From the NCBI RefSeq assembly GCF_008801695.1, contig NZ_VZPF01000052.1, positions 1-37,768 on the forward strand: 37,768 nucleotides of DNA. The letters run 5' to 3'. Within the stretch, counting starts at the first letter, position 1, and every line of letters begins with the position of its first letter. The notes beneath the pieces are model-generated. The model worked only from the letters and a program-made list of their open reading frames with translations, did no database searches and had not been told where the DNA came from. Source of the DNA: Pantoea stewartii subsp. stewartii (GTDB taxonomy: Bacteria; Pseudomonadota; Gammaproteobacteria; Enterobacterales; Enterobacteriaceae). Shown in pieces: positions 26,069 through 34,671 of the stretch. Made by a program: the position numbers and the translations under genes.

Positions 26069-26728
26069 ATGTATCAGCATCGTAACTGGCAAGGCGCTTT
26101 GTTAGATTATCCCGTCAGCAAAGTGGTTTGCGTGGGCAGCAACTATGCGAAACACATTAAAGAAATGGGCAGTGCGACGCCGACCGAACCGGTTATCTTT
26201 ATTAAACCGGCTTCGGCCTTGTGCGATCTGCGGCAGCCTTTATCCATTCCTGATGCCTTTGGTGAAGTGCATCATGAAGTCGAGCTGGCGGTGTTGATCG
26301 GCACCACGCTAAAACAGGCCAGCGAAGCGCACGTGGCGAAAGCCATTGCCGGTTATGGTGTGGCGCTGGATTTGACGCTGCGCGATCTGCAGGCGGGCTT
26401 AAAAAAAGCCGGACAACCCTGGGAAAAAGCAAAAGCATTTGATAACGCCTGTCCGCTGTCAGGTTTCATACCGGTCGCGGAGTTTACGGGCGATCCCCAG
26501 AATACCGATCTGAAGCTGGTGGTAAACGGGGAAGTCCGTCAGGATGGCAATACGTCAGATATGATTCACAAAATCCTGCCGCTGATTGCCCATATGAGTC
26601 AGTATTTTACGCTACATGCTGGCGACGTCATTTTGACCGGTACGCCAGAAGGGGTGGGCCCAATGCGGTCAGGCGACACGCTGGAAGTCTCCTTTGCCGG
26701 TCACGGAATCAGTACGCGCGTGCTGTAA
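26069..26728 (+). CDS. ycgM: Fumarylacetoacetate hydrolase family protein YcgM
   Basis: 219 residues, equal to E. coli YcgM. The FAH fold begins with VVCVGSNYAKHIKEMG. The metal-binding acidic residues are in HHEVELAVLIG and ALDLTLRDLQ, and the C-terminal signature is LTGTPEGVGPM. Relatives act as acylpyruvases or oxaloacetate decarboxylases; the physiological substrate in enterobacteria is unsettled. The start at 26069 is chosen because AGGGGAT is well spaced and the product then begins MYQHRNWQGALLDYPVSKV as in E. coli; an ATG at 26051 would add six residues. ycgN follows. Confidence 0.95.
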   Translation: MYQHRNWQGALLDYPVSKVVCVGSNYAKHIKEMGSATPTEPVIFIKPASALCDLRQPLSIPDAFGEVHHEVELAVLIGTTLKQASEAHVAKAIAGYGVALDLTLRDLQAGLKKAGQPWEKAKAFDNACPLSGFIPVAEFTGDPQNTDLKLVVNGEVRQDGNTSDMIHKILPLIAHMSQYFTLHAGDVILTGTPEGVGPMRSGDTLEVSFAGHGISTRVL

Positions 26729-26791
26729 AACTTGCATCAGCGTGCTGATCGCTTTATAAGGTGCGGTTTACGTTAAATCTGGACAATCATC

Positions 26792-27238
26792 ATGACTGAA
26801 ACCCCTTTCTGGCAACACAAACGCCTGGCACAAATGAGCGATGAGGAATGGGAATCCTTGTGTGATGGTTGTGGTCAGTGTTGTCTGAACAAACTTCAGG
26901 ACGCGGACACGGATGAAATTTATTTCACCAATGTCGCCTGTAATCAGCTCAACATCAAAACCTGCCAGTGCCGTAACTATGCGCGTCGCTTTGAATATGA
27001 AGAAGACTGTATCAAGCTGACGCGCGAAAATCTGACCACCTTTGACTGGTTACCGCGCACCTGTGCCTACCGTTTACTGGGCGAGGCGAAGCCGCTGCCT
27101 GCCTGGCATCCGCTGCTGACGGGCTCAAAAAATGCGATGCATGCGCAGCGAATTTCTGTACGTTATATTGCAGTGCGGGAAAGTGAAGTGCGCGACTGGG
27201 AAGATCATATTATCGGTCGCCCTGACCGGAATGGCTAA
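26792..27238 (+). CDS. ycgN: YcgN family cysteine-cluster protein (UPF0260)
   Basis: 148 residues (E. coli about 153). An N-terminal cluster CDGCGQCC (Cys24, 27, 30, 31), then further cysteines in [24 protein letters not shown] and PRTCAYRL, suggest a bound metal or Fe-S cluster (CxxCxxxCC-type family). The function is unknown. It is cytoplasmic by lack of signal or membrane segments. It is convergent with dsbB; in E. coli hlyE and umuDC lie between them, but not here. Confidence 0.94.
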   Translation: MTETPFWQHKRLAQMSDEEWESLCDGCGQCCLNKLQDADTDEIYFTNVACNQLNIKTCQCRNYARRFEYEEDCIKLTRENLTTFDWLPRTCAYRLLGEAKPLPAWHPLLTGSKNAMHAQRISVRYIAVRESEVRDWEDHIIGRPDRNG

Positions 27239-27250
27239 GTCCTGACGATA

Positions 27251-27274
27251 AAGGCTGCCCCTGGCAGCCTTTTA
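27251..27274. terminator. Bidirectional terminator between ycgN and dsbB
   Basis: A stem AAGGCTGCC / GGCAGCCTT with a 3-base loop has TTT on the plus side and a short T stretch on the minus side. It can serve both convergent genes. Confidence 0.8.
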
Positions 27275-27279
27275 ACGGA

Positions 27280-27810
27280 TTAACGACCGAATAAGTCGCG
27301 GCGTTTAGGTTTAAACGGCTGAGCAAGCAACACCAGCACACCCACCAGCAGATAAACCGCGAAGATGCCGATCATCCACTGTGGCATGGCGAGTGATAAG
27401 AAGCGCCAGGCCTGTTCCGAACAATCGCCGCTGGCGACAAATACCGATGGCAACCATTTATCCAGCGGCAACCAGGCGGGGAAGCGGGCGGCAAAGTCAC
27501 AGGTTACAAAGGGATTCGGATGCAGCAGGATCATGGTGTGTTCGTAAGAAAGTCGCAGGCCTTCCCATGCGCTGTATATCCATAACACAATCGCCACCAG
27601 TTGAACCGGCGAACGTGGCATCAGGAAGCCAAGGATGCCTGCGCCCATCACGCCAAAAAGCGCGCAACGCACGTAAATACACATGACGCAGGGTTTATAG
27701 CCCAGACCATGCTGAAACCATAAAGCTGTCAGTTCCAACGCCAGAGCGGAAAGGGCCAATAATAACCAGGCACCACGACCCCGCGAACATTGGTTTAAAT
27801 ATCGCAACAT
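27280..27810 (-). CDS. dsbB: Disulfide bond formation protein DsbB
   Basis: 176 residues, as in E. coli. This four-helix inner membrane protein reoxidises periplasmic DsbA and passes electrons to quinone. The redox pairs are visible: KPCVMC (Cys41, Cys44) in the first periplasmic loop and TCDF...SGDC (about Cys104 and Cys130) in the second. The C-terminal motif [11 protein letters not shown] is conserved. The start at 27810 has AGGGA upstream and matches MLRFLNQCSQGRGAWLL; an in-frame ATG at 27897 would add 29 residues with no homology. nhaB, the E. coli neighbour, is absent. Confidence 0.96.
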   Translation of the reverse strand: MLRYLNQCSRGRGAWLLLALSALALELTALWFQHGLGYKPCVMCIYVRCALFGVMGAGILGFLMPRSPVQLVAIVLWIYSAWEGLRLSYEHTMILLHPNPFVTCDFAARFPAWLPLDKWLPSVFVASGDCSEQAWRFLSLAMPQWMIGIFAVYLLVGVLVLLAQPFKPKRRDLFGR

Positions 27811-28121
27811 AGTGCATTCCCTGTAAACGTTAATGCCCCGCAGTGTAAACCAAAAGACGCGGCGCGCCATCCTGTGGTAAGAAAAAATCGTGTGCAAACC
27901 TAACCTAGCCCTGATCCAGATTAATTCTTTGTTTGTTTGCGAATGCGGCTGGCACCTTCTGCCTCATTCGGCGGATTATTCATCAACGCGCTGCTGCCCG
28001 AGGCGGTTTTCAGGGCTTAACCTAAGGCATCCTCGCACGAATGGCGCAGCACGGTAATCTGTCTTATTTTTGTGCTGAACCGCATTTTTAATCGTTGACA
28101 AGGCTATATCCGCTATAGGCG
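27811..28121. other. dsbB-fadR spacer lacking nhaB
   Basis: No full gene is present. On the minus strand from 28085 to 27922 a frame reads MRFSTKIRQITVLRHSCEDA, LG, stop, then a second open part ending [11 protein letters not shown] and a stop. It may be a decayed short gene or chance. An imperfect hairpin (CGAATG...CATTCG) lies at about 27939-27970. No NhaB-like sequence is recognised. Confidence 0.4.
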
Positions 28122-28138
28122 CTCTGGTATGATGAGTG
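28122..28138 (+). promoter_or_regulatory. FadR operator in the fadR promoter
   Basis: CTCTGGTATGATGAGTG fits the FadR consensus closely (CTGGT..GA..AGT) and overlaps a TATGAT -10 element (28128-28133). It lies 38 bp before the fadR start. E. coli FadR is known to bind its own promoter, so this is a probable autoregulatory site. Confidence 0.7.
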
Positions 28139-28175
28139 CCCATTACGATCCAGAAAGCAATGAGAACACACAGTT

Positions 28176-28895
28176 ATGGTTATTAAGGCGCAGAGTCCAG
28201 CCGGATTTGCTGAAGAGTATATTATTGAAAGCATCTGGAACAGCCGTTTTCCACCCGGATCGATCCTTCCTGCCGAACGTGAGCTTTCTGAACTGATTGG
28301 CGTAACGCGTACAACGTTACGTGAAGTGTTACAACGCCTGGCGCGAGACGGCTGGTTAACCATCCAGCATGGCAAGCCCACGCGCGTTAACGATTTCTGG
28401 GAAACGTCGGGTCTGAACATTCTGGAAACCCTGGCGCGTCTGGACCACGATAGTGTACCGGCTTTGATCGATAACCTGTTGTCGGTGCGCACCAATATTT
28501 CTTCTATTTTTATCAGCCGCGCGCTGCGCCACTATCCTGAGAAGGCGCGTGAGGTGCTGCAGGCCGTCGCGCAAACCGACGATCAGGTGGACAGCTATAC
28601 GGAACTCGATTATCGGGTGTTTCGCGGCCTGGCGTTCGCCTCGGGCAATCCGATTTATGGCCTGATCCTGAATGGGTTGAAAGGGCTGTATACGCGCGTT
28701 GGGCGGCATTATTTCTCCAATCCGGAAGCCCGTAAAGTCGCCCGCGAGTTTTATCTGACACTGCTCGACCTGTGTGACAAACAGCCCACTCAGGATGAAA
28801 TCGTGGAGTGTGTCCGGCATTACGGACGCCAGAGTGGAGATATCTGGCATTCGATGCAAAAGAGTATGCCGAACGACTTAGGCGCTAAGCGCTAA
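28176..28895 (+). CDS. fadR: Fatty acid metabolism regulator FadR
   Basis: 239 residues, as in E. coli. It is a GntR-family regulator with an N-terminal winged helix (about 1-75; [20 protein letters not shown] is the helix-turn-helix) and an all-helical acyl-CoA-binding domain (80-230; [19 protein letters not shown] is conserved). It represses fatty-acid degradation genes including fadD and activates fabA/fabB; long-chain acyl-CoA releases it. The first 60 residues are nearly identical to E. coli, so operator preference should be the same. Two matching operators are in this window, at fadD and at fadR. Confidence 0.97.
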   Translation: MVIKAQSPAGFAEEYIIESIWNSRFPPGSILPAERELSELIGVTRTTLREVLQRLARDGWLTIQHGKPTRVNDFWETSGLNILETLARLDHDSVPALIDNLLSVRTNISSIFISRALRHYPEKAREVLQAVAQTDDQVDSYTELDYRVFRGLAFASGNPIYGLILNGLKGLYTRVGRHYFSNPEARKVAREFYLTLLDLCDKQPTQDEIVECVRHYGRQSGDIWHSMQKSMPNDLGAKR

Positions 28896-28926
28896 AAAAA
28901 ACCGGACTGCGCGTCCGGTTTTTTTA
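28894..28926. terminator. Bidirectional terminator between fadR and ycgB
   Basis: A stem AACCGGAC / GTCCGGTT with a 5-base loop (28900-28920) has an A-run before and a T-run after, so it can work for both convergent genes. Confidence 0.92.
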
Positions 28927-28934
28927 TGCCTGTT

Positions 28935-30470
28935 TTAGAGGGGAACATTGCGCGGCGGATTGCGATCCAGCAGTTCGACGCTGCCATCTTCATTCTGCTG
29001 TTCCAGAATCACATCAAAGCCCCACAGGCGGTGCACGTGCTTAAGCACCTCCCGACGGCTCTTATCGAGTGGTGCACGGCTTTGTGGCACGTAGCGCAGC
29101 GTCAGGGAACGATCACCCCGTAAGTCCACATTGTAAACCTGAATATTGGGCTCCAGATTACTCAGGTTGTACTGTGCCAAAAGCTGCTGCCGAATGGCCC
29201 GATAGCCGGACTCGTCGTGGATCGCGGCGATTTCCAGATAATTGTTGCGGTCGTCGTCCAGCACAGTGAACAGCCGGAAGTCACGCATGACCTTAGGCGA
29301 CAGGAACTGACTGATAAAGCTTTCATCTTTAAATTCACGCATCGCGAAATGCAGGGTTTTCAGCCAGTCAGAACCGGCAATATCCGGGAACCAGTAGCGA
29401 TCCTCTTCCGTCGGCGACTGACAAATACGTTTAATATCCTGGAACATGGCAAAGCCCAGTGCATACGGATTGATACCGCTGTACCACTGGCTGTTGTAGG
29501 GCGGTTGATAGATTACGTTGGTATGGCTGTGCAGGAACTCCATCATAAAGCGTTCTGACACTTTGCCTTCATCATAGAGGTGATTCAGGATGGTGTAATG
29601 CCAGAAGGTCGCCCAGCCTTCATTCATCACCTGAGTTTGTTTCTGCGGGTAAAAATACTGGCTCACCTTACGCACAATGCGCAGAATTTCACGCTGCCAC
29701 GGCTCCAGCAGCGGCGCGTTCTTTTCCATAAAGTAGAGCAGGTTTTCCTGCGGTTCAGAAGGGTAGCGCGCCGCTTCAAAATGCGCGGCTTCTTTTTCAC
29801 GCCGCGGTAAGGTGCGCCATAAGGTATTGACCTGGCTTTGCAGATACTCTTCGCGGCTTTTTTGCCTGGCCTTCTCTTCCTGCAGGGAAATTTTTTGCGG
29901 GCGCTTATAGCGGTCCACACCGTAATTCATCAGGGCGTGACATGAATCGAGCAGGCGCTCCACTTCTTCAACGCCATAGCGCTCTTCGCAGTCAGCAATG
30001 TAATTTCTGGCAAATAACAGGTAATCCACAATGGAGCTGGCATCGGTCCAGCTGCGGAAGAGGTAGTTATTTTTAAAAAAGGAATTATGCCCATAGCAGG
30101 CGTGCGCCATAACCAGCGCCTGCATGGTCATGGTGTTCTCTTCCATCAGATAGGCGATGCAGGGGTTAGAGTTAATCACGATCTCATAAGCCAGACCCTG
30201 CTGCCCATGCTTGTAACGTTGCTCAGTCTCAATAAATTTTTTGCCAAACGACCAGTGCGAATAGTTGATGGGCATACCGACGCTGGAGTAGGCGTCCATC
30301 ATCTGCTCGGAGGTAATCACTTCAATTTGGTGCGGGTAGGTATCCAGACCGTAGTGTTTCGCTACGCGGTCGATTTCAGCGAGATAGACATCCAGTAACT
30401 CGAATGTCCAGTCGGGCCCGTCGCTGAGTCGTTTGCTGTCCATGATGGAATCGTCAAAGATTGTTGTCAT
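28935..30470 (-). CDS. ycgB: SpoVR family protein YcgB
   Basis: 511 residues (E. coli 510). SpoVR-family proteins are of unknown biochemistry; in B. subtilis SpoVR affects the spore cortex, and in E. coli ycgB is RpoS-dependent. Conserved blocks include MPINYSHWSFGKKF (residues about 66-79), HACYGHNSFFKNN, MNEGWATFWHYTIL (a metalloprotease-like HxxxH-less segment near 300), and GINPYALGFAMFQDIKR. No signal or membrane segment is seen. As in E. coli it is divergent from dadAX and convergent with fadR. Confidence 0.95.
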   Translation of the reverse strand: MTTIFDDSIMDSKRLSDGPDWTFELLDVYLAEIDRVAKHYGLDTYPHQIEVITSEQMMDAYSSVGMPINYSHWSFGKKFIETEQRYKHGQQGLAYEIVINSNPCIAYLMEENTMTMQALVMAHACYGHNSFFKNNYLFRSWTDASSIVDYLLFARNYIADCEERYGVEEVERLLDSCHALMNYGVDRYKRPQKISLQEEKARQKSREEYLQSQVNTLWRTLPRREKEAAHFEAARYPSEPQENLLYFMEKNAPLLEPWQREILRIVRKVSQYFYPQKQTQVMNEGWATFWHYTILNHLYDEGKVSERFMMEFLHSHTNVIYQPPYNSQWYSGINPYALGFAMFQDIKRICQSPTEEDRYWFPDIAGSDWLKTLHFAMREFKDESFISQFLSPKVMRDFRLFTVLDDDRNNYLEIAAIHDESGYRAIRQQLLAQYNLSNLEPNIQVYNVDLRGDRSLTLRYVPQSRAPLDKSRREVLKHVHRLWGFDVILEQQNEDGSVELLDRNPPRNVPL

Positions 30471-30972
30471 AGCGCACCTCTGTTTTGGCGAACGGACTCA
30501 CCCTGACGCGTTGTCCGTTACGATTTATTTAAGGCTCTTCCTGAGAAAGGAACCCAAAAAAACTGAGTGAACAGATCAATGATAGTTCACTGTCGCTTAT
30601 CCGATCCGGGAACTCAAACGAATTCTTTGGCAGAAAAATCATTTCAGGTTTACCGCGCTGGGATTAAATAGCTCCACACACTGAATAGCTGTCACTTTTC
30701 AGCATTAAATGCTGACTTTTTTCAGAGGGGGAGATTATGAAGGATTCTCCTGTGAAAGGCATAATTAACCAGAACTGGTGTCATTTATGCCTGATTTTTT
30801 AATAAAGGACGCATAATTCTCTGAATTTGAGGGCGTGAAATGATTTTAGTTACCTGTAGGCGCAAAAAGAGGTGAAATGGATGGATTGTGTAAAGGATGT
30901 TTCCACTTTGTGATCACTCTGAATGTTAACCGGTGAATAGTGGATTATGCTTTTTATTTTCGGGGGGGACTT
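30471..30972. promoter_or_regulatory. ycgB-dadA divergent control region
   Basis: 502 bases without a full-size gene. In E. coli the dadA promoter responds to Lrp and cAMP-CRP, and ycgB to RpoS; AT-rich segments at about 30650-30850 could hold Lrp sites (inference). A 21-codon ORF with a strong GGGGGAG ribosome site starts at 30737. A TGTGATCA stretch at 30909-30916 is only half a CRP site. Confidence 0.4.
30737..30802 (+). CDS. Possible 21-residue small ORF upstream of dadA
   Basis: ATG 30737 follows a strong purine-rich ribosome site (AGAGGGGGAGATT) and encodes MKDSPVKGIINQNWCHLCLI plus Phe, then TAA. No family is recognised. It may be a leader peptide, a small protein or chance; the good ribosome site is the main support. 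Confidence 0.25.
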   Translation: MKDSPVKGIINQNWCHLCLIF

Positions 30973-32274
30973 ATGCACGTAGTTATTCTTGGTAGTGGCG
31001 TTGTGGGCGTAACCAGCGCGTGGTATCTGGCGCGCGCCGGCCATCAGGTCACCGTGATCGATCGTCAGCCTCAACCCGCCATGGAAACCAGCGCGGCAAA
31101 TGCCGGGCAGATCTCGCCAGGCTATGCGGCTCCCTGGGCTGCACCCGGTGTGCCGCTTAAGGCGATGAAATGGATGTTTCAGCGTCATGCGCCTCTGGCC
31201 ATCCGGCTGGATGGCAGCCGCTTTCAGCTTGAGTGGATGTGGCATATGCTGCGTAACTGTGACATGCAGCACTACCAGCAGAATAAAAGTCGCATGGTCC
31301 GGCTTGCTGAATACAGCCGCGATTGCCTGAAGGCCCTCCGCGCCGAAACGGGCATTGCCTATGAAGGCCGACAGGGCGGCACGCTCCAGCTATTCCGTAC
31401 GCAACAGCAATTCGAGAGCGCAAGCAAAGACATTGCCGTTCTGCGCGAGGCCGGCGTGCCCTATGAATTACTGGAGTCGCATCAGCTGGCCAGCGTTGAG
31501 CCTGCCCTTGCGGCGACGCAGCATAAACTTACCGGCGGTCTGCGATTACCAAATGATGAAACCGGCGACTGCCAGCTTTTTACCCAGCGCCTGGCCAAAA
31601 TGGCCGAGGAAGCCGGTGTGGTCTTCCGCTTCAATACACCCATCGATCAGCTGCTGCGCGACGGTAACCGGATTTACGGTGTGAAGTGCGGCGATGAGGT
31701 GATTAAAGCCGACAGCTACGTCGTTGCGCTGGGCTCCTGGTCCACCGCGTTGATGAAAAATATTGTGGATATCCCGGTCTACCCTCTGAAAGGCTATTCC
31801 TTAACGATTCCGGTGACGAATGCCGATGCGGCACCCGTCTCCACCATCCTGGACGAAACCTACAAAGTGGCCGTCACACGTTTTGATAACCGTATTCGAG
31901 TCGGCGGTATGGCAGAAATTGTGGGTTTTAACACCAAACTGCCTGAAGCGCGTCGCGAAACGCTGGAGATGGTGGTTACAGATCTTTATCCTGAAGGGGG
32001 GGATGTCAGCCAGGCCAGTTTCTGGACAGGCCTGCGTCCTATGACGCCAGACGGTACGCCAGTTGTCGGGGCGACGCCGCTGTCCAATCTTTATCTGAAT
32101 ACCGGACACGGCACACTGGGCTGGACAATGGCCTGTGGCTCCGGTCAGTTACTGGCTGATGTCATTTCCGGCACGTCGCCAGCGATTGCATCGGACGATC
32201 TCACGGTCTTCCGTTATTTGCCTGGTTTTGCGGCCAGCCGATCACCGCTTCGTAACGTTAACGCTACACGTTAA
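30973..32274 (+). CDS. dadA: D-amino acid dehydrogenase small subunit DadA
   Basis: 433 residues (E. coli 432). It is an FAD enzyme that oxidises D-amino acids, mainly D-alanine, to keto acids and feeds electrons to the membrane quinone pool. The dinucleotide motif GSGVVG lies at residues 7-12. Further features are [22 protein letters not shown] near 44-65 and the C-terminal [20 protein letters not shown]. The start at 30973 gives [12 protein letters not shown]; an ATG at 30940 would add 11 unlikely residues. With dadX, 19 bp downstream, it forms the alanine catabolic operon. Confidence 0.97.
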   Translation: MHVVILGSGVVGVTSAWYLARAGHQVTVIDRQPQPAMETSAANAGQISPGYAAPWAAPGVPLKAMKWMFQRHAPLAIRLDGSRFQLEWMWHMLRNCDMQHYQQNKSRMVRLAEYSRDCLKALRAETGIAYEGRQGGTLQLFRTQQQFESASKDIAVLREAGVPYELLESHQLASVEPALAATQHKLTGGLRLPNDETGDCQLFTQRLAKMAEEAGVVFRFNTPIDQLLRDGNRIYGVKCGDEVIKADSYVVALGSWSTALMKNIVDIPVYPLKGYSLTIPVTNADAAPVSTILDETYKVAVTRFDNRIRVGGMAEIVGFNTKLPEARRETLEMVVTDLYPEGGDVSQASFWTGLRPMTPDGTPVVGATPLSNLYLNTGHGTLGWTMACGSGQLLADVISGTSPAIASDDLTVFRYLPGFAASRSPLRNVNATR

Positions 32275-32293
32275 GCCTTCAGGGAGAGGAAGT

Positions 32294-33364
32294 ATGTCAC
32301 GTCCAATTGTCGCAACCATCAATCAACAGGCGTTGCGACATAACCTGGCCATTGTGCGTCGTGCGGCCCCCGCATCACGTGTCTGGTCTGTGGTGAAAGC
32401 CAATGCCTACGGCCATGGCATTGCCCGCGTGTGGGAAAGTCTGTCCAGCACCGATGGCTTCGCGTTACTGAATATGGAAGAAGCCATTCTGCTGCGGGAG
32501 CAGGGGTGGAAGAAACCCATCCTGCTGCTTGAAGGCTTTTTTCACCCTGACGATCTGACCTTAATCGATCGTTACCGTCTGACGACCAGCGTGCACAGCA
32601 ACTGGCAGATTCATGCCCTGGCCAATGCGACGCTCTCGGCGCCTGTCGATATTTACCTGAAGATAAACAGCGGTATGAACCGACTGGGCTTTCGCCCTGA
32701 ACAGGTAAATGGCATCTGGCATAAACTGCGTGCGCTGGAAAACGTCGGGGATATTACGTTGATGGCGCATTTCGCTGATGCCGAGAATCCCGACGGCATT
32801 GTAGCGCCGCTACAGCGAATCGCCGACGCCACCGAAGGGCTGGACAGCCCGGTATCGCTGTCCAATTCGGCCTGTACGTTGTGGCATCCTGAGGCGCACC
32901 GGGACTGGGTGCGACCGGGGATCATTTTGTATGGTGCGTCACCCAGCGGTGACTGGCAGGACGTGGCCAGCAGTGGACTTCAGCCGGTGATGACCCTGTC
33001 CAGTGAAATCATTGGTGTGCAGCAACTTCAGGCCGGAGATGGCGTGGGTTATGGCTATCGCTACCGGGCATCCCAGCCGCAGCGAATAGGTGTTGTCGCC
33101 TGTGGCTATGCCGATGGTTATCCTCGCCATGCGCCCAACGGGACGCCGGTTTTTGTTGATGGCGTGCTGACGCAGGTCGTGGGTGCGGTGTCGATGGATA
33201 TGATTACCGTTGATTTAACACCCTGCCCACAGGCGGGCATTGGTTCACCTGTCGAGCTGTGGGGAAACAATGTCAAAATCGATCAGGTAGCAAAAGCGGC
33301 CGGAACGGTAGGTTATGAGCTGATGTGTGCCCTGGCCCCACGCGTTCCGGTAAACGTTATTTAA
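32294..33364 (+). CDS. dadX: Catabolic alanine racemase DadX
   Basis: 356 residues, as in E. coli. This PLP-dependent racemase turns L-alanine into D-alanine for DadA. The PLP lysine is Lys35 in [10 protein letters not shown], and the catalytic tyrosine is Tyr253 in [12 protein letters not shown]-terminal [11 protein letters not shown] is typical. ATG 32294 follows GAGAGGAAGT and is 19 bp after dadA. Its last 8 bases overlap the end of the convergent MFS gene, which is not the E. coli neighbour (cvrA is expected there). Confidence 0.97.
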   Translation: MSRPIVATINQQALRHNLAIVRRAAPASRVWSVVKANAYGHGIARVWESLSSTDGFALLNMEEAILLREQGWKKPILLLEGFFHPDDLTLIDRYRLTTSVHSNWQIHALANATLSAPVDIYLKINSGMNRLGFRPEQVNGIWHKLRALENVGDITLMAHFADAENPDGIVAPLQRIADATEGLDSPVSLSNSACTLWHPEAHRDWVRPGIILYGASPSGDWQDVASSGLQPVMTLSSEIIGVQQLQAGDGVGYGYRYRASQPQRIGVVACGYADGYPRHAPNGTPVFVDGVLTQVVGAVSMDMITVDLTPCPQAGIGSPVELWGNNVKIDQVAKAAGTVGYELMCALAPRVPVNVI

Positions 33365-34550
33365 TCGCTGTAATCCGGCTGTGCATATTTTTACTGCAGC
33401 GCCAGGCGAGGAACGCCAGCGCTGCACCCAGCAGCATCATCAACGCCAGCGACATTTTCTCTGCCAGTGGCAGGGCGACAATAAGCAAACTCCCCGCTGC
33501 ACCGCCTGCCATCTGAATAAAACCCTGTAACGCCGATGCGACACCAGCCTGCTGTTGGTAAGGTTCCAGCGCATAGCTGGTGGCCGGGCCGACGGTGAAG
33601 GCCAGTCCGGCTACGGCTACGGCGACAGGGAACATATACAGCGCCCAGTGTGACTGCAGGCTGTCAGGCAGCAGTGTCATACCGGCCAGCAGCAGGCCAG
33701 CACCCAGTAGCATGGTCAGGCAACCCATCGCTAGGCAAAATGGCCTGCCCGCCTTACGAATCGCCTTGTTTACCACCACGCTCACCAGCATGATCCAAAA
33801 GCCATTCGCGCCAAAGGCAAAAGAGAATGCCAGAGGCGACAGGCCGCCCTCGGTCATCAGAATGTGGGGGGCCAGCGAAACATACGTCAGCACCATGCCC
33901 AGTGCGCCCGCATTCGCGAAGGCAAAGGCCAGAAAGCGCGGCTGACGTAAAATGGCGGCATACTGATTAACGGAAAGCCCTTTTACACGCAGCGTATCGG
34001 CCGGACGGGTTTCCGGCAGCCAGATAATGACCATCAGCATCACGACGGCGGCATAAGTACACAGGAACCAGAAGGGCGCGCGCCAGCCAAAGGCGCTGGC
34101 CAGCAGTCCACCCAGCAACGGTGCCAGTGCGGGCACGATATTCAGTGCGCCATTCAGAAAGCCATAAGCCCGGGCGGCATCATCACCACTTAACCGGTCG
34201 CGTACGCCGCTGAACGCAACGACGGCACTACAACATACTGCATAGCCCTGTACGACGCGGGCCAGCAGGAACAGCGGGAAGGAGCTGGCGGTGGCCGCAA
34301 TGGCGCTGCCCGCTATGTAGAGCGTCAGGCCCAGCAGCGCAATAGGTTTACGCCCATAGTTATCGACCAGCGGGCCGCTCACCAGCTGACCCAGTCCTAT
34401 TATCAGCAGGAAAAGGGGGATCGTTGTTTGTATCAGCGTCACCGGTGTTGACAGACCTTCTGCGATCTGCGGCAGCGTGGGTAAATAGAGATCGATGCCT
34501 AAAGGCGCCAGGAGCACCAGGCTTAACAGCAACAGGGTATATTTTTGCAT
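33357..34550 (-). CDS. Bcr/CflA family multidrug efflux MFS transporter
   Basis: 397 residues with 12 predicted membrane helices, the size of Bcr/CflA (DHA1) exporters. Motif A reads [16 protein letters not shown] near residues 58-73. The TM1 motif [17 protein letters not shown] is characteristic of the Bcr/CmlA/CflA subfamily, and the antiporter motif C region is [13 protein letters not shown]. Proteins of this family export chloramphenicol, bicyclomycin, sulfonamides or amino acids; the substrate cannot be told here. It overlaps the dadX 3' end by 8 bp, tail to tail. It marks the start of the region that differs from the E. coli layout. Confidence 0.88.
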   Translation of the reverse strand: MQKYTLLLLSLVLLAPLGIDLYLPTLPQIAEGLSTPVTLIQTTIPLFLLIIGLGQLVSGPLVDNYGRKPIALLGLTLYIAGSAIAATASSFPLFLLARVVQGYAVCCSAVVAFSGVRDRLSGDDAARAYGFLNGALNIVPALAPLLGGLLASAFGWRAPFWFLCTYAAVVMLMVIIWLPETRPADTLRVKGLSVNQYAAILRQPRFLAFAFANAGALGMVLTYVSLAPHILMTEGGLSPLAFSFAFGANGFWIMLVSVVVNKAIRKAGRPFCLAMGCLTMLLGAGLLLAGMTLLPDSLQSHWALYMFPVAVAVAGLAFTVGPATSYALEPYQQQAGVASALQGFIQMAGGAAGSLLIVALPLAEKMSLALMMLLGAALAFLAWRCSKNMHSRITAIK

Positions 34551-34636
34551 AGCAACCAGAGGGTAAACGTACGATAAAGCGAGGGAAGAGGGTAATGATT
34601 AATAAAGCAAAAGGAAAGCGAATTACCAGCGAAATG

Positions 34637-34663
34637 GCGATGCCTGTCTGAAACAGGCATCGC
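34637..34663 (-). terminator. Inverted repeat after wbaP, probable terminator
   Basis: A perfect 11-bp stem GCGATGCCTGT / ACAGGCATCGC with a 5-base loop lies 9 bp past the wbaP stop. The T tract afterwards is poor. Confidence 0.6.
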
Positions 34664-34671
34664 AGGCTAAA

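Noticed and set aside
30905..30925. CRP site before dadA
   Set aside because: TGTGATCAC is only one half-site; the second half matches 2 of 5 bases at the required spacing.
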